From the NCBI GenBank assembly GCA_030636615.1, contig DAOVWP010000012.1, positions 1-11,357 of the forward strand: a stretch of 11,357 nucleotides of DNA, given 5' to 3'. The notes beneath the pieces are model-generated. The model saw only the letters and a list, made by a program, of their open reading frames with translations, did no database searches and was not told where the DNA came from. The DNA comes from Candidatus Nanohaloarchaea archaeon (GTDB taxonomy: Archaea > EX4484-52 > GLR71). Made by a program: the position numbers and the translations under genes. Below, one piece after another: positions 6,274 through 11,357 of this stretch; the first letter of the stretch is position 1, and each line of letters begins with the position of its first letter.

Positions 6274-6621
6274 TTAGTCTCTCCTGTGAACTACGATTCC
6301 CGGAGGAGTCAGTACAATAAAATCGTCATCAACCCCTGCTATGTCGCCATTTATTGCAATACAGGTCTTTCTAAGTCGATCAATTGCTCTTTTAAGCTCA
6401 CTCATATCTTTTTCTTTAAGAGGTCTTATCTTAACCCATACAATATTTCCTTTCCTTACATGTTCCTGGATCAATGTAGTATCAGCAAAATCTGTAAGTG
6501 TCTCGATTCTTATCATAAAATGGCCTCTGCCATCGCGTTCAAAATCATCAACTTCTATATATTCCATTTCAGAAACTATATCGTCCTCATCTTTTATTTT
6601 CAACTTGTTGAAAAAGCCCAT
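6274..6621 (-). CDS. sepF: archaeal SepF, FtsZ membrane anchor
   Basis: This 115-residue protein matches the SepF (DUF552) family, which tethers FtsZ to the membrane at the archaeal division site. MGFFNKLK at the N-terminus is a short amphipathic membrane-targeting helix. An acidic linker (DEDDIVSEMEYIEVDD) follows. The core domain runs from about residue 33, with the strand HFMIRIETLTDF, a helix through IQEHVRKGNIVWVKIRPL and a second helix ELKRAIDRLRKTC. The INGDIAGVDDDFIVLTPPGI end is typical of the family. The frame extends further upstream to an ATG at 6672, but GAGGCG just before the ATG at 6621 and the family N-terminus both favour this start. FtsZ is not in the window. sepF is the last gene of the minus-strand block, 65 bases after UPF0147. 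A strong TATA-like stretch at 6640-6661 could transcribe it independently. Confidence 0.92.
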   Translation of the reverse strand: MGFFNKLKIKDEDDIVSEMEYIEVDDFERDGRGHFMIRIETLTDFADTTLIQEHVRKGNIVWVKIRPLKEKDMSELKRAIDRLRKTCIAINGDIAGVDDDFIVLTPPGIVVHRRD

Positions 6622-6639
6622 ATATTTCGCCTCATTAAC

Positions 6640-6661
6640 AATTATATAATATATAAAAATT
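6640..6661 (-). promoter_or_regulatory. TATA-like stretch upstream of sepF
   Basis: On the minus strand the spacer between the UPF0147 stop and sepF reads TTTTTATATATTATATAATT. This contains two overlapping TATA-type elements 20-40 bases before the sepF ATG. It could give sepF its own short-leader transcript. Confidence 0.35.
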
Positions 6662-6686
6662 ATATTTCTCAATATTTTTAAATGTA

Positions 6687-6944
6687 TTAGTCAGATTGTT
6701 CTTGAAATCCTTCCAACAGTGAAACCAGATTCCAGATCTGTGTCCTTGTAAAAGGCTGGATGTTCGTATCATTGCTGACTTCATCCAGAATAGATATTGC
6801 AGCATTGAGCTTTACATTTATGTTCTCATTGTCATCCATAAGCTCCCTTTGCGCAAGAGATATTGAATTTCTTACATTTTTTGGGACACGCCTATCGTTT
6901 TTTAATTCATCCATATGTGCCATGATCTCATCAAGTTCTGCCAT
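6687..6944 (-). CDS. UPF0147 family protein
   Basis: This 85-residue, mostly helical, soluble protein belongs to the archaeal UPF0147 family. The conserved parts are VPKNVRNSISLAQRELMDD in the first half and the INVKLNAAISILDEVSND centre. The closing TRTQIWNLVSLLEGFQ helix is equally typical. The family is widespread and nearly confined to archaea, and its function is not established. AGGTG at 6955-6951 lies 6 bases before the ATG at 6944. The GTG at 6953 overlaps that site and is therefore rejected as the start. No membrane segment or cysteine is present. It lies 50 bases after the DHH gene and 65 before sepF, on the same strand, and may be part of one transcript with either. Confidence 0.92.
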   Translation of the reverse strand: MAELDEIMAHMDELKNDRRVPKNVRNSISLAQRELMDDNENINVKLNAAISILDEVSNDTNIQPFTRTQIWNLVSLLEGFQEQSD

Positions 6945-6994
6945 ATTCAACACCTACTACATAATTCTTCTTATATCAATTATTGGTTAAGATT

Positions 6995-8227
6995 TTATAT
7001 CGCTTTCGCTTTGAGCGAGAAAATCTTCTCAAACGAAGAAATGAGTTTTCTTCTTACCAATTTCATATTATCACTATTTGTGCCATTAGCTCCTGCTGCC
7101 AGATCATGGCCTCCGCAATTGCCGTCAATATCTTTTGAAATTATCTGGAAAACAGAAGACAGATCAAGCATACCTTCAAGATGTTTCCTTGCCCTGCCGC
7201 TTATCCTGACCTCGTTCTTTGATTGGATGTTTTCTACTATTGCTATATCTGAAAATGATCTTATAAGGAAATTCGCTATCTGGGATTCAAATGAACCGAC
7301 TTTTGTGAATGAGACAATCAAATCTCCAATCCGGTAGGAGTCTATCCTTGGCATTGCTTTTGCCCGTACAACCCTTTCTGAAAAGTCTGTGCATGAGGAT
7401 GCGTTAAGAATATTGAATATCTCGTTAAGGGTAACAAATTCAAGAAGCCTGTGGAGATAAATGATATCCTCTTCCTGGGCAAATTTCAGAAAAGCTGTGT
7501 CTGCTACAAGACCTGCTGCAAGGAAAAATGCAATCTCTTTTGTCAGGTTTACTCCTGCATTCATAAGAAAATCATGCACAAGTCTTGAACAGGATCTTGA
7601 GTCAGGATCAATTATTGAAAATGTGGCTCTCTGAGCAAGTTTACCTGGACTGTGGTGGTCTATCAGTATGATTTTTGCATCTGCGGGAAAATCCGGGTTT
7701 CCAAGCTGTTCCGGCGAGGATGTATCAATAATAAATATTAGTTTTGGATAATTTTTCACTTCTGTAAGGATAGGGTATGGATATTTATCTAGAATAGCTT
7801 TTGATTGTCTGCTTACCCCTTGTGGAGACATTATTTCACAGTGCATACCTGACTGATAAAGACCTCTTGCAAGAGCTATGGCACTTCCAAGGGCATCAGG
7901 ATCTGCATTGGAGTGAATCATGATAAGAGCTCTCTTGTTTGTAAACATTTTTTTGGGATGAGAGAGTTCTCCTTCAAACACAGGTCTTAATTTTCTGATA
8001 TAATTGTTTGAGCAGATAAGCTTTACAAGAGTTCGGTTGAGCTGTTTTTTTAGCAATACAACATGTAGCTTACTGAAAATAGTTATGTCTTTATAAGTAA
8101 CAGAATAAGGAACTCCTGCTTTAATAGATATTTCTCTTATAGTAAGTGTCCTATCGGTATTATATAATACTTTAAGAATAGAGACCTTGCTTCTTGACCC
8201 TATAATCTCTTCAATCATATCTACCAT
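6995..8227 (-). CDS. winged-helix domain fused to a DHH/DHHA1 phosphoesterase (NrnA-like)
   Basis: The protein has 410 residues. Residues 1-85 look like a winged-helix DNA-binding domain: GSRSKVSILKVLYNTD, then LTIREISIKAGVPYSVTYKD as the helix-turn-helix. From about residue 99 a complete DHH phosphoesterase follows. Motif I is HSNADPDALGS (His105, Asp109, Asp111), motif II is Asp168 in FIIDTSS, motif III is DHH at 190-192, and motif IV is Asp243 in GLVADTAF. The DHHA1 domain ends with GNCGGHDLAAGA at 369-380. All Mn-binding residues are intact, so it should hydrolyse short RNA, cyclic dinucleotide products or a related phosphodiester; which one cannot be read from sequence. The start may be the ATG at 8227 or that at 8218. 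No ribosome binding site is seen, so the mRNA may be leaderless. It follows pfdB by about 62 bases in the exosome superoperon. Confidence 0.9.
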   Translation of the reverse strand: MVDMIEEIIGSRSKVSILKVLYNTDRTLTIREISIKAGVPYSVTYKDITIFSKLHVVLLKKQLNRTLVKLICSNNYIRKLRPVFEGELSHPKKMFTNKRALIMIHSNADPDALGSAIALARGLYQSGMHCEIMSPQGVSRQSKAILDKYPYPILTEVKNYPKLIFIIDTSSPEQLGNPDFPADAKIILIDHHSPGKLAQRATFSIIDPDSRSCSRLVHDFLMNAGVNLTKEIAFFLAAGLVADTAFLKFAQEEDIIYLHRLLEFVTLNEIFNILNASSCTDFSERVVRAKAMPRIDSYRIGDLIVSFTKVGSFESQIANFLIRSFSDIAIVENIQSKNEVRISGRARKHLEGMLDLSSVFQIISKDIDGNCGGHDLAAGANGTNSDNMKLVRRKLISSFEKIFSLKAKAI

Positions 8228-8233
8228 AGATTG

Positions 8234-8247
8234 ATGTTTATAAACAT
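8234..8247. repeat. 14-bp perfect palindrome upstream of the DHH gene
   Basis: ATGTTTATAAACAT is self-complementary over 14 bases and ends 7 bases before the first ATG of the winged-helix/DHH gene. It sits where a repressor would cover the transcription start, just downstream of a TATA-like TTTTAAAG at about 8250-8257. Since the adjacent protein has a winged-helix domain, autoregulation is possible. AT-rich palindromes of this length can also arise by chance. Confidence 0.5.
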
Positions 8248-8289
8248 ATCTTTAAAAGGATAACTCTGTGTGTTTTGGAACAGTTAAAT

Positions 8290-8619
8290 TTATTCAGTAG
8301 TTTCTTGTGCAGACAGGAGTTCTTGATGCAGTTTCTGGAATTTTTCCTTAAGTGCTGATTCCTTTTTCTCGATAGATCTTATCCTCAACTCAATAATCTC
8401 TTTTTTTTCTTCAAGCTCTTTTGAGACTTTTTTTGGAGCAGATTTGATGATAATTATTCCAGCCTGCTTGAAAACATCGCCTTCAACAGTTTTTAGCTCA
8501 TCAAGCGCTGTGTTGATTTCGTTCAACTCAACCCTTGAGTTCTCTTTCTGAATATAGAATGTCTGAATCTGCTGCTGAAGCTGAGAATACTCTTTTGATA
8601 ATTTTTCAATATTTTCCAT
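8290..8619 (-). CDS. pfdB: prefoldin beta subunit
   Basis: This 109-residue protein is the beta subunit of archaeal prefoldin, the jellyfish-shaped hexamer that holds unfolded proteins for the chaperonin. Its N- and C-terminal coiled coils are clear: residues 1-45, with heptad pattern and the QLQQQIQTFYIQKE stretch, and about 65-105, with KEIIELRIRSIEKKESALKE. The beta-hairpin between them is VFKQAGIIIIKSAPKKV. Length is standard. The ATG at 8619 lies 4 bases after the pcc1 stop, with GGGTTGA just before it as a weak ribosome binding site, so translation is probably coupled to pcc1. Prefoldin beta at this position is a regular member of the exosome superoperon. Confidence 0.94.
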   Translation of the reverse strand: MENIEKLSKEYSQLQQQIQTFYIQKENSRVELNEINTALDELKTVEGDVFKQAGIIIIKSAPKKVSKELEEKKEIIELRIRSIEKKESALKEKFQKLHQELLSAQETTE

Positions 8620-8623
8620 AAAA

Positions 8624-8848
8624 TCAACCCAATAATAGTTTTTCGGATACAGATATATGCCGAAGCACAGTGTTCATTGTTGCGCGAAGCATCACAATAT
8701 CTCCTGAAGTTATCCTGATAATTATGATGTTCTTGTCTTTTGAAAACTTAACCTTTGCCCGATTTGTGTTCAAATCATCAACAGATATTGATTTTATGAG
8801 TTTTTCAGAATCTGATGATGGAATCTTCAAATCTGCTGAATATTCCAT
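8624..8848 (-). CDS. pcc1: Pcc1-like KEOPS complex subunit
   Basis: Read from the ATG at 8848 this is a 74-residue protein, the normal size for Pcc1. Pcc1 is the small dimerising subunit of the KEOPS complex, which makes the t6A modification of tRNAs reading A-starting codons. The N-terminal strand MEYSADLKIPSSDSEKLIKS, the central RAKVKFSKDKNIIIIRI hairpin and the C-terminal helix LRATMNTVLRHISVSEKLL match the family pattern, in which L-R-A-x-x-N-x-x-L-R is the best-kept part. A longer version from TTG at 8914 would overlap rpoP by 64 bases and adds residues foreign to the family, so I reject it. AAGGTAAC precedes the ATG. The rpoP stop lies 2 bases upstream, so the two are tightly coupled. 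Confidence 0.85.
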   Translation of the reverse strand: MEYSADLKIPSSDSEKLIKSISVDDLNTNRAKVKFSKDKNIIIIRITSGDIVMLRATMNTVLRHISVSEKLLLG

Positions 8849-8850
8849 AG

Positions 8851-8991
8851 TTACCTTGCCTTGATAGTCTTTACTGTGTTTGGCCTTTCCTTGAAAAAAA
8901 TCCTGCTTGAACAAAAAGGACAGCTTAAGTCTGTATTAACATCAAGAAATTCAACATATTTCCTACACGAACTACAAATATATTTTGTCAT
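8851..8991 (-). CDS. rpoP: DNA-directed RNA polymerase subunit P (Rpo12)
   Basis: This 46-residue protein (MTKYICSSCRKYVEFLDVNT...) is the archaeal counterpart of eukaryotic Rpb12, a zinc-ribbon subunit of RNA polymerase. The zinc ligands are Cys6, Cys9, Cys24 and Cys27. The segment SCPFCSSRIFFKERPNTVK matches the family, whose typical form is CPYCGSKILYKPRP. The basic C-terminus ends TIKAR. The gene is easily missed because of its size. A full AGGTGA ribosome binding site at 9003-8998 lies 6 bases before the ATG and overlaps the stop of rpl37ae. The gene order eL43-RpoP-Pcc1 is conserved in many archaea. Confidence 0.93.
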   Translation of the reverse strand: MTKYICSSCRKYVEFLDVNTDLSCPFCSSRIFFKERPNTVKTIKAR

Positions 8992-8997
8992 TATAAA

Positions 8998-9003
8998 TCA
9001 CCT
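8998..9003 (-). promoter_or_regulatory. ribosome binding site of rpoP
   Basis: The minus strand reads AGGTGA, overlapping the TAG stop of rpl37ae and 6 bases from the rpoP ATG at 8991. It supports coupled translation of the two genes and confirms that the 46-codon rpoP frame is real. Confidence 0.75.
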
Positions 9004-9250
9004 AACTCTTCTTCATTATCTTTGAAGATGTTGTTGATGGCGAATATGCGCCGCCTGCCAGTTTTATCCCACATTTTGAACATTCCCATATCCCTGCTGC
9101 TCCTCTTTTGAGCTTTTTTTGTGTACAACAGAATGGGCATTCAAACTTTGCTCTGGATGACTGTTCGATTTTTCCAACTCTCTGTCTAATCTTCTTACCG
9201 TATCTTACGCCGAATCTTCCACCTGAGAGAACTTTTTTGGTCTTTGCCAT
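9002..9250 (-). CDS. rpl37ae: large ribosomal subunit protein eL43 (L37Ae)
   Basis: This 82-residue basic protein of the archaeal/eukaryotic large ribosomal subunit carries a C4 zinc ribbon. The N-terminus is the usual arginine- and glycine-rich MAKTKKVLSGGRFGVRYGKK followed by IRQRVGKIEQ. The zinc pairs are Cys38/Cys41 (FECPFC) and Cys57/Cys60 (WECSKC). The GAYSP tail with its serine/threonine run also fits the family. GGTG lies about 7 bases before the ATG at 9250. The 88-base gap from rrp42 holds a probable promoter, so eL43, RpoP, Pcc1 and prefoldin beta may form a separate transcription unit within the superoperon. Confidence 0.96.
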   Translation of the reverse strand: MAKTKKVLSGGRFGVRYGKKIRQRVGKIEQSSRAKFECPFCCTQKKLKRGAAGIWECSKCGIKLAGGAYSPSTTSSKIMKKS

Positions 9251-9272
9251 TTTATTGCACCATCTAATTAGA

Positions 9273-9293
9273 ATTATATACCTATATTTTAAG
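9273..9293 (-). promoter_or_regulatory. TATA-like region for the rpl37ae-rpoP-pcc1-pfdB unit
   Basis: On the minus strand the gap between rrp42 and rpl37ae reads CTTAAAATATAGGTATATAA. It holds two overlapping TATA-type boxes 23-43 bases before the rpl37ae ATG. This gap is the longest break inside the exosome block, which favours a start here. Confidence 0.45.
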
Positions 9294-9332
9294 AAAAGCT
9301 TTTTAAAACTTTTGAATGGTGAGGGTAATAGC

Positions 9333-9349
9333 TGAAGCTTAAAGCTTCA
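9333..9349. repeat. palindrome spanning the rrp42 stop codon
   Basis: TGAAGCTT at 9333-9340 and AAGCTTCA at 9342-9349 form a perfect 8-bp inverted repeat with one base between, covering the last codons and stop of rrp42. As RNA only the outer 5-6 pairs could form around a short loop. It may mark the 3' end of the rrp4-rrp41-rrp42 unit, or simply reflect repeated Lys/Leu codons. Confidence 0.4.
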
Positions 9350-10127
9350 ACTTTTTCCTCAGTTTTGCACCCTCTTTAACAGACAAATCGATTGCTTTCA
9401 TAACCTCTTTATCGCTCATCGTGCCTGATTCGCTTTTCTGCATAGCTGTAATATTGCCATCTTTAGTGGTCGTGACTGTAATCTGGCAGTCCGAAACAGC
9501 TTTCTCCTCCCATGAAGGATCAAGCAGGAATTCACCATTGATCTTGTATAATGTTACAGGTACAGGTGATACATCACTGAGAGGCAGATTACCATCAGAT
9601 TCATCATGGATCACACATTCAGTCTTGCTGTCATATTTAGGCATCTTTGCGTTTTTAAGCGCTATGAGTGCCGCAAGTCCAGCTGCGTCAAGAAGGTTTC
9701 CTGCATCATTGAGTATGTGGATGTCTATAAATACCATCCATACTTTCTCTCCCGGAGTTATGCATAGTTTTTCAGTGGAGATCAGATGCGATTCCCTGAT
9801 ACCCCTATCAATAACTCTTGAGAGTTCAATTGAATCTATTCCCGGAGGACCATTCTCAAAATCAGGTGATGCAATAGATGAAAATTCTGCACCACACATG
9901 ATTATACCATCATCAGGCGAGTCGGGGAATGGAGTGCCTGTGTCTATCTTAACACCTACAACGACATCGGTCTTTCCGATATGTACTCTTGCAGATGCTT
10001 CTGCCTTAGAGATTATACCATTTTCAACAGTTATATCTCTAAATTCAAGAAAACCTCTACCATCAAGTCTTTCTCCCTGAGCTATCCTTTTCTTAATATA
10101 TTGCATATTTTGAACTAACATTGACAT
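9339..10127 (-). CDS. rrp42: exosome subunit Rrp42 (non-catalytic RNase PH-like)
   Basis: This 262-residue protein has the RNase PH fold. In the archaeal exosome, Rrp42 alternates with Rrp41 in a hexameric ring; it has no active site of its own but helps bind RNA. Family marks are RLDGRGFLEFRDITVENGII near the N-terminus, then ASARVHIGKTDVVVGVK, and GTPFPDSPDDGIIMCGAEFS. SRVIDRGIRES and the FIDIHILNDAGNLLDAAGLA segment follow. The acidic catalytic cluster seen in Rrp41 is replaced, as usual for Rrp42. AGGAGGTTGA at 10142-10133 precedes the ATG at 10127, which lies 1 base after the rrp41 stop. TTG at 10136 and ATG at 10121 are less likely starts. Length is normal. Confidence 0.96.
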   Translation of the reverse strand: MSMLVQNMQYIKKRIAQGERLDGRGFLEFRDITVENGIISKAEASARVHIGKTDVVVGVKIDTGTPFPDSPDDGIIMCGAEFSSIASPDFENGPPGIDSIELSRVIDRGIRESHLISTEKLCITPGEKVWMVFIDIHILNDAGNLLDAAGLAALIALKNAKMPKYDSKTECVIHDESDGNLPLSDVSPVPVTLYKINGEFLLDPSWEEKAVSDCQITVTTTKDGNITAMQKSESGTMSDKEVMKAIDLSVKEGAKLRKKLKL

Positions 10128-10128
10128 C

Positions 10129-10860
10129 TTAATCAACCTCCTTATATTTGCCCCTTAAAGCTTCCTCCTGCTTACTCCACAGGTATTCATTGCCTTTCCT
10201 GACAAGTTCAAGAGATTTGCTGACCTCATCTTTTGTCATATCTCCATCAAACTGCAACAGTGTGATTTCATTATTGCTTGATAGCATTGCAACAGGCATG
10301 TCGGCTTCACCGAAATTATCTTCAGGACCGCATAAATCAAGCGCGATATTTCCGTCAATCTTTCCGGCAGCGCATGCAGATACAAGGCCTTTCATAGGTA
10401 TTCCCGCATCAGCGAGCGCAACAGAACCGGCAGTTATTGCTGCGGCTCTTGTTCCTGCATCTGCAGATATAACATCAAGCTGAAGGCTTATCATGACCTG
10501 AGGAGCTTCTTCAAGAAATATTGAAGGTTCAAGAGCGTTTTTTGCAACTTTTGATATCTCTTTTGATCTCCTTGAAGGTCCTGGCCTTGCACGTTCTGAA
10601 GTTGAGAAAGGAAGCATAGCGTATGATACGTCAAGTACTGCCTTATCTTCATCAAGCAATCTTTTTGGATGAAGAACTTTCGGTCCGAAGACACCAGCCA
10701 ATATCTTTGTGCTTCCTACTTCTATGTAAGCTGATCCATCAGCCTGATCAAGTACTCCTGCTTTTATAATAACAGGACGCATCTCGTCAAGTTTTCTTCC
10801 ATCGATCCTTTTGCCTTTAACGACAAGTTTCTTGTATTTGTCTGGTCTTGTTCCACCCAT
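10129..10860 (-). CDS. rrp41: exosome subunit Rrp41 (catalytic RNase PH-like)
   Basis: Rrp41 is the phosphorolytic and polyadenylating subunit of the archaeal exosome, degrading RNA 3' to 5' with phosphate. The 243 residues show KRIDGRKLDEMRP at the N-terminus and the phosphate-binding SERARPGPSRRSKE loop. The catalytic patch is EDNFGEADMP, whose two aspartates match Asp182 and Asp188 of characterised archaeal Rrp41 when counted from the ATG at 10863. All key residues are present, so the enzyme should be active. Two ATGs are adjacent, at 10863 and 10860. The AGGTGA site at 10872-10867 is 3 bases from the first and 6 from the second, so I prefer the second. The start overlaps the rrp4 stop, which indicates coupled translation. 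Confidence 0.97.
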   Translation of the reverse strand: MGGTRPDKYKKLVVKGKRIDGRKLDEMRPVIIKAGVLDQADGSAYIEVGSTKILAGVFGPKVLHPKRLLDEDKAVLDVSYAMLPFSTSERARPGPSRRSKEISKVAKNALEPSIFLEEAPQVMISLQLDVISADAGTRAAAITAGSVALADAGIPMKGLVSACAAGKIDGNIALDLCGPEDNFGEADMPVAMLSSNNEITLLQFDGDMTKDEVSKSLELVRKGNEYLWSKQEEALRGKYKEVD

Positions 10861-11357
10861 CATTTATCACCTTTTTTCTTAGTGGATGCAGCTTTCTTAG
10901 TATCCACTTTCTTTACTTCTTTCTTATCTTTGCTGCTTGTTGTTTTCTTATCTTCTGTTATAGAAGGACCTTTATTGTTTCCCATTGATTTCAATCTTTC
11001 GTCAAGGAATGCAGAAACACGATCAGTAAGACCTGATTCGTGCGAGTGCTTTTCAATCATCTGTATCGCTTCTGCTACAAGATCTTCATGTTTTCCTTTT
11101 GTCCAGATCAGACCATTCTGGCCAACAGTTATCAGGCAGTTGGTCTTATTGTTTATTATACTTACCATTGTACCTCTTTTACCAATCACACGAGGCACTT
11201 TTGCCGGAGTTATTGTAATTATCCGTCCGCCATAGAGTTTTCTTGAATTTCGATCTTTCATGTTAACTGTTACATCCATGTCTTTTGATAGGGATTCAAT
11301 TTTTACCAGAAGAAGGTCTCCCCTCTTGTAGTAATTTGAAAGGTCTGCGCCTCGTTC
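10860..11357 (-). CDS. rrp4: exosome subunit Rrp4, 5' end cut off by the window
   Basis: The 165 visible residues are the C-terminal two thirds of the exosome cap protein Rrp4, which sits on the Rrp41-Rrp42 ring and recruits RNA, preferring A-rich tails. The frame runs to the window edge with no stop, so the ATG at 11279 is internal: the residues before it (DLSNYYKRGDLLLVKIESLS) are the S1 domain. A KH-type domain follows with PAKVPRVIGKRGTMVS carrying the loop, then ITVGQNGLIWTKG and the closing SGLTDRVSAFLDERL. The last 45 residues are a low-complexity lysine, serine and threonine tail. The N-terminal domain and start are outside the window. The stop overlaps the rrp41 start codons. Confidence 0.95.
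   Translation of the reverse strand, partial: ERGADLSNYYKRGDLLLVKIESLSKDMDVTVNMKDRNSRKLYGGRIITITPAKVPRVIGKRGTMVSIINNKTNCLITVGQNGLIWTKGKHEDLVAEAIQMIEKHSHESGLTDRVSAFLDERLKSMGNNKGPSITEDKKTTSSKDKKEVKKVDTKKAASTKKKGDK

Noticed and set aside
6622..6672. Longer sepF starting at ATG 6672
   Set aside because: The added residues (MRNIIFIYYIIVNEAKY) are translated promoter-like AT-rich DNA; GAGGCG and the MGFFNKLK amphipathic start fit 6621.
8848..8914. Longer pcc1 starting at TTG 8914
   Set aside because: The extra residues have no family counterpart and the region encodes the end of rpoP with its zinc-ribbon cysteines in another frame.
9421..10080. Open frame of 219 codons on the plus strand inside rrp42
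   Set aside because: It is antisense to the RNase PH fold of Rrp42, whose protein matches its family end to end; the plus-strand product is a serine/proline-rich shadow.
1..11357. CRISPR array, insertion sequence, tRNA or rRNA gene
   Set aside because: No regularly spaced direct repeats, transposase motifs, terminal inverted repeats or cloverleaf-type sequence were found on reading both strands.

Overview
The window is chromosomal DNA of an archaeon. It carries an archaeal-type prolyl-tRNA synthetase, a 20S proteasome beta subunit, the termination ribonuclease FttA (aCPSF1), the exosome proteins Rrp4, Rrp41 and Rrp42, ribosomal protein eL43 (L37Ae), RNA polymerase subunit P, a KEOPS Pcc1-like protein, prefoldin beta, a UPF0147 protein and archaeal SepF. 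The DNA is AT-rich. Several genes have an AGGTGA-type ribosome binding site 6-9 bases before the start, and AT-rich TATA-like boxes precede several transcription units. The lineage cannot be fixed from this stretch. The cysteine-patterned exported protein at 490-1074 is of a kind I associate with DPANN and related uncultured archaea, but that is an impression and not a placement.

Layout: The left edge holds the N-terminal part of a HycI-like (peptidase M52) hydrogenase maturation protease on the minus strand. It is divergent from a small two-helix membrane protein on the plus strand (208-393). Next on the plus strand come a secreted or membrane-anchored cysteine-rich protein (490-1074), proS (1145-2629), a tandem pair of unrecognised paralogous genes (about 2679-3116 and 3125-3505), psmB (3581-4222) and fttA (4334-6223). 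fttA meets the minus-strand block in a 50-base convergent spacer rich in A and T runs.

The minus-strand block, read from the right edge, is rrp4 (5' end cut off), rrp41, rrp42, a gap of 88 bases with a probable promoter, rpl37ae, rpoP, pcc1, pfdB, a winged-helix/DHH phosphoesterase fusion, a UPF0147 gene and sepF. rrp4 through pfdB is the classical archaeal exosome superoperon. The rrp4-rrp41-rrp42 genes abut or overlap, as do rpl37ae-rpoP-pcc1-pfdB, which suggests translational coupling.

Functionally the window gathers RNA 3'-end formation and decay (FttA, exosome, possibly the DHH nuclease), protein turnover and folding (proteasome beta, prefoldin), translation (ProRS, eL43, Pcc1 for tRNA t6A) and transcription (RpoP). 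Cell division (SepF) is appended at the 3' end. The parts without a known role are the tandem paralog pair between proS and psmB, the cysteine-rich exported protein, the 61-residue membrane protein and the winged-helix/DHH fusion with its palindromic upstream site. No mobile element, CRISPR array, tRNA or rRNA was seen, and no gene-free stretch reaches 300 bases.
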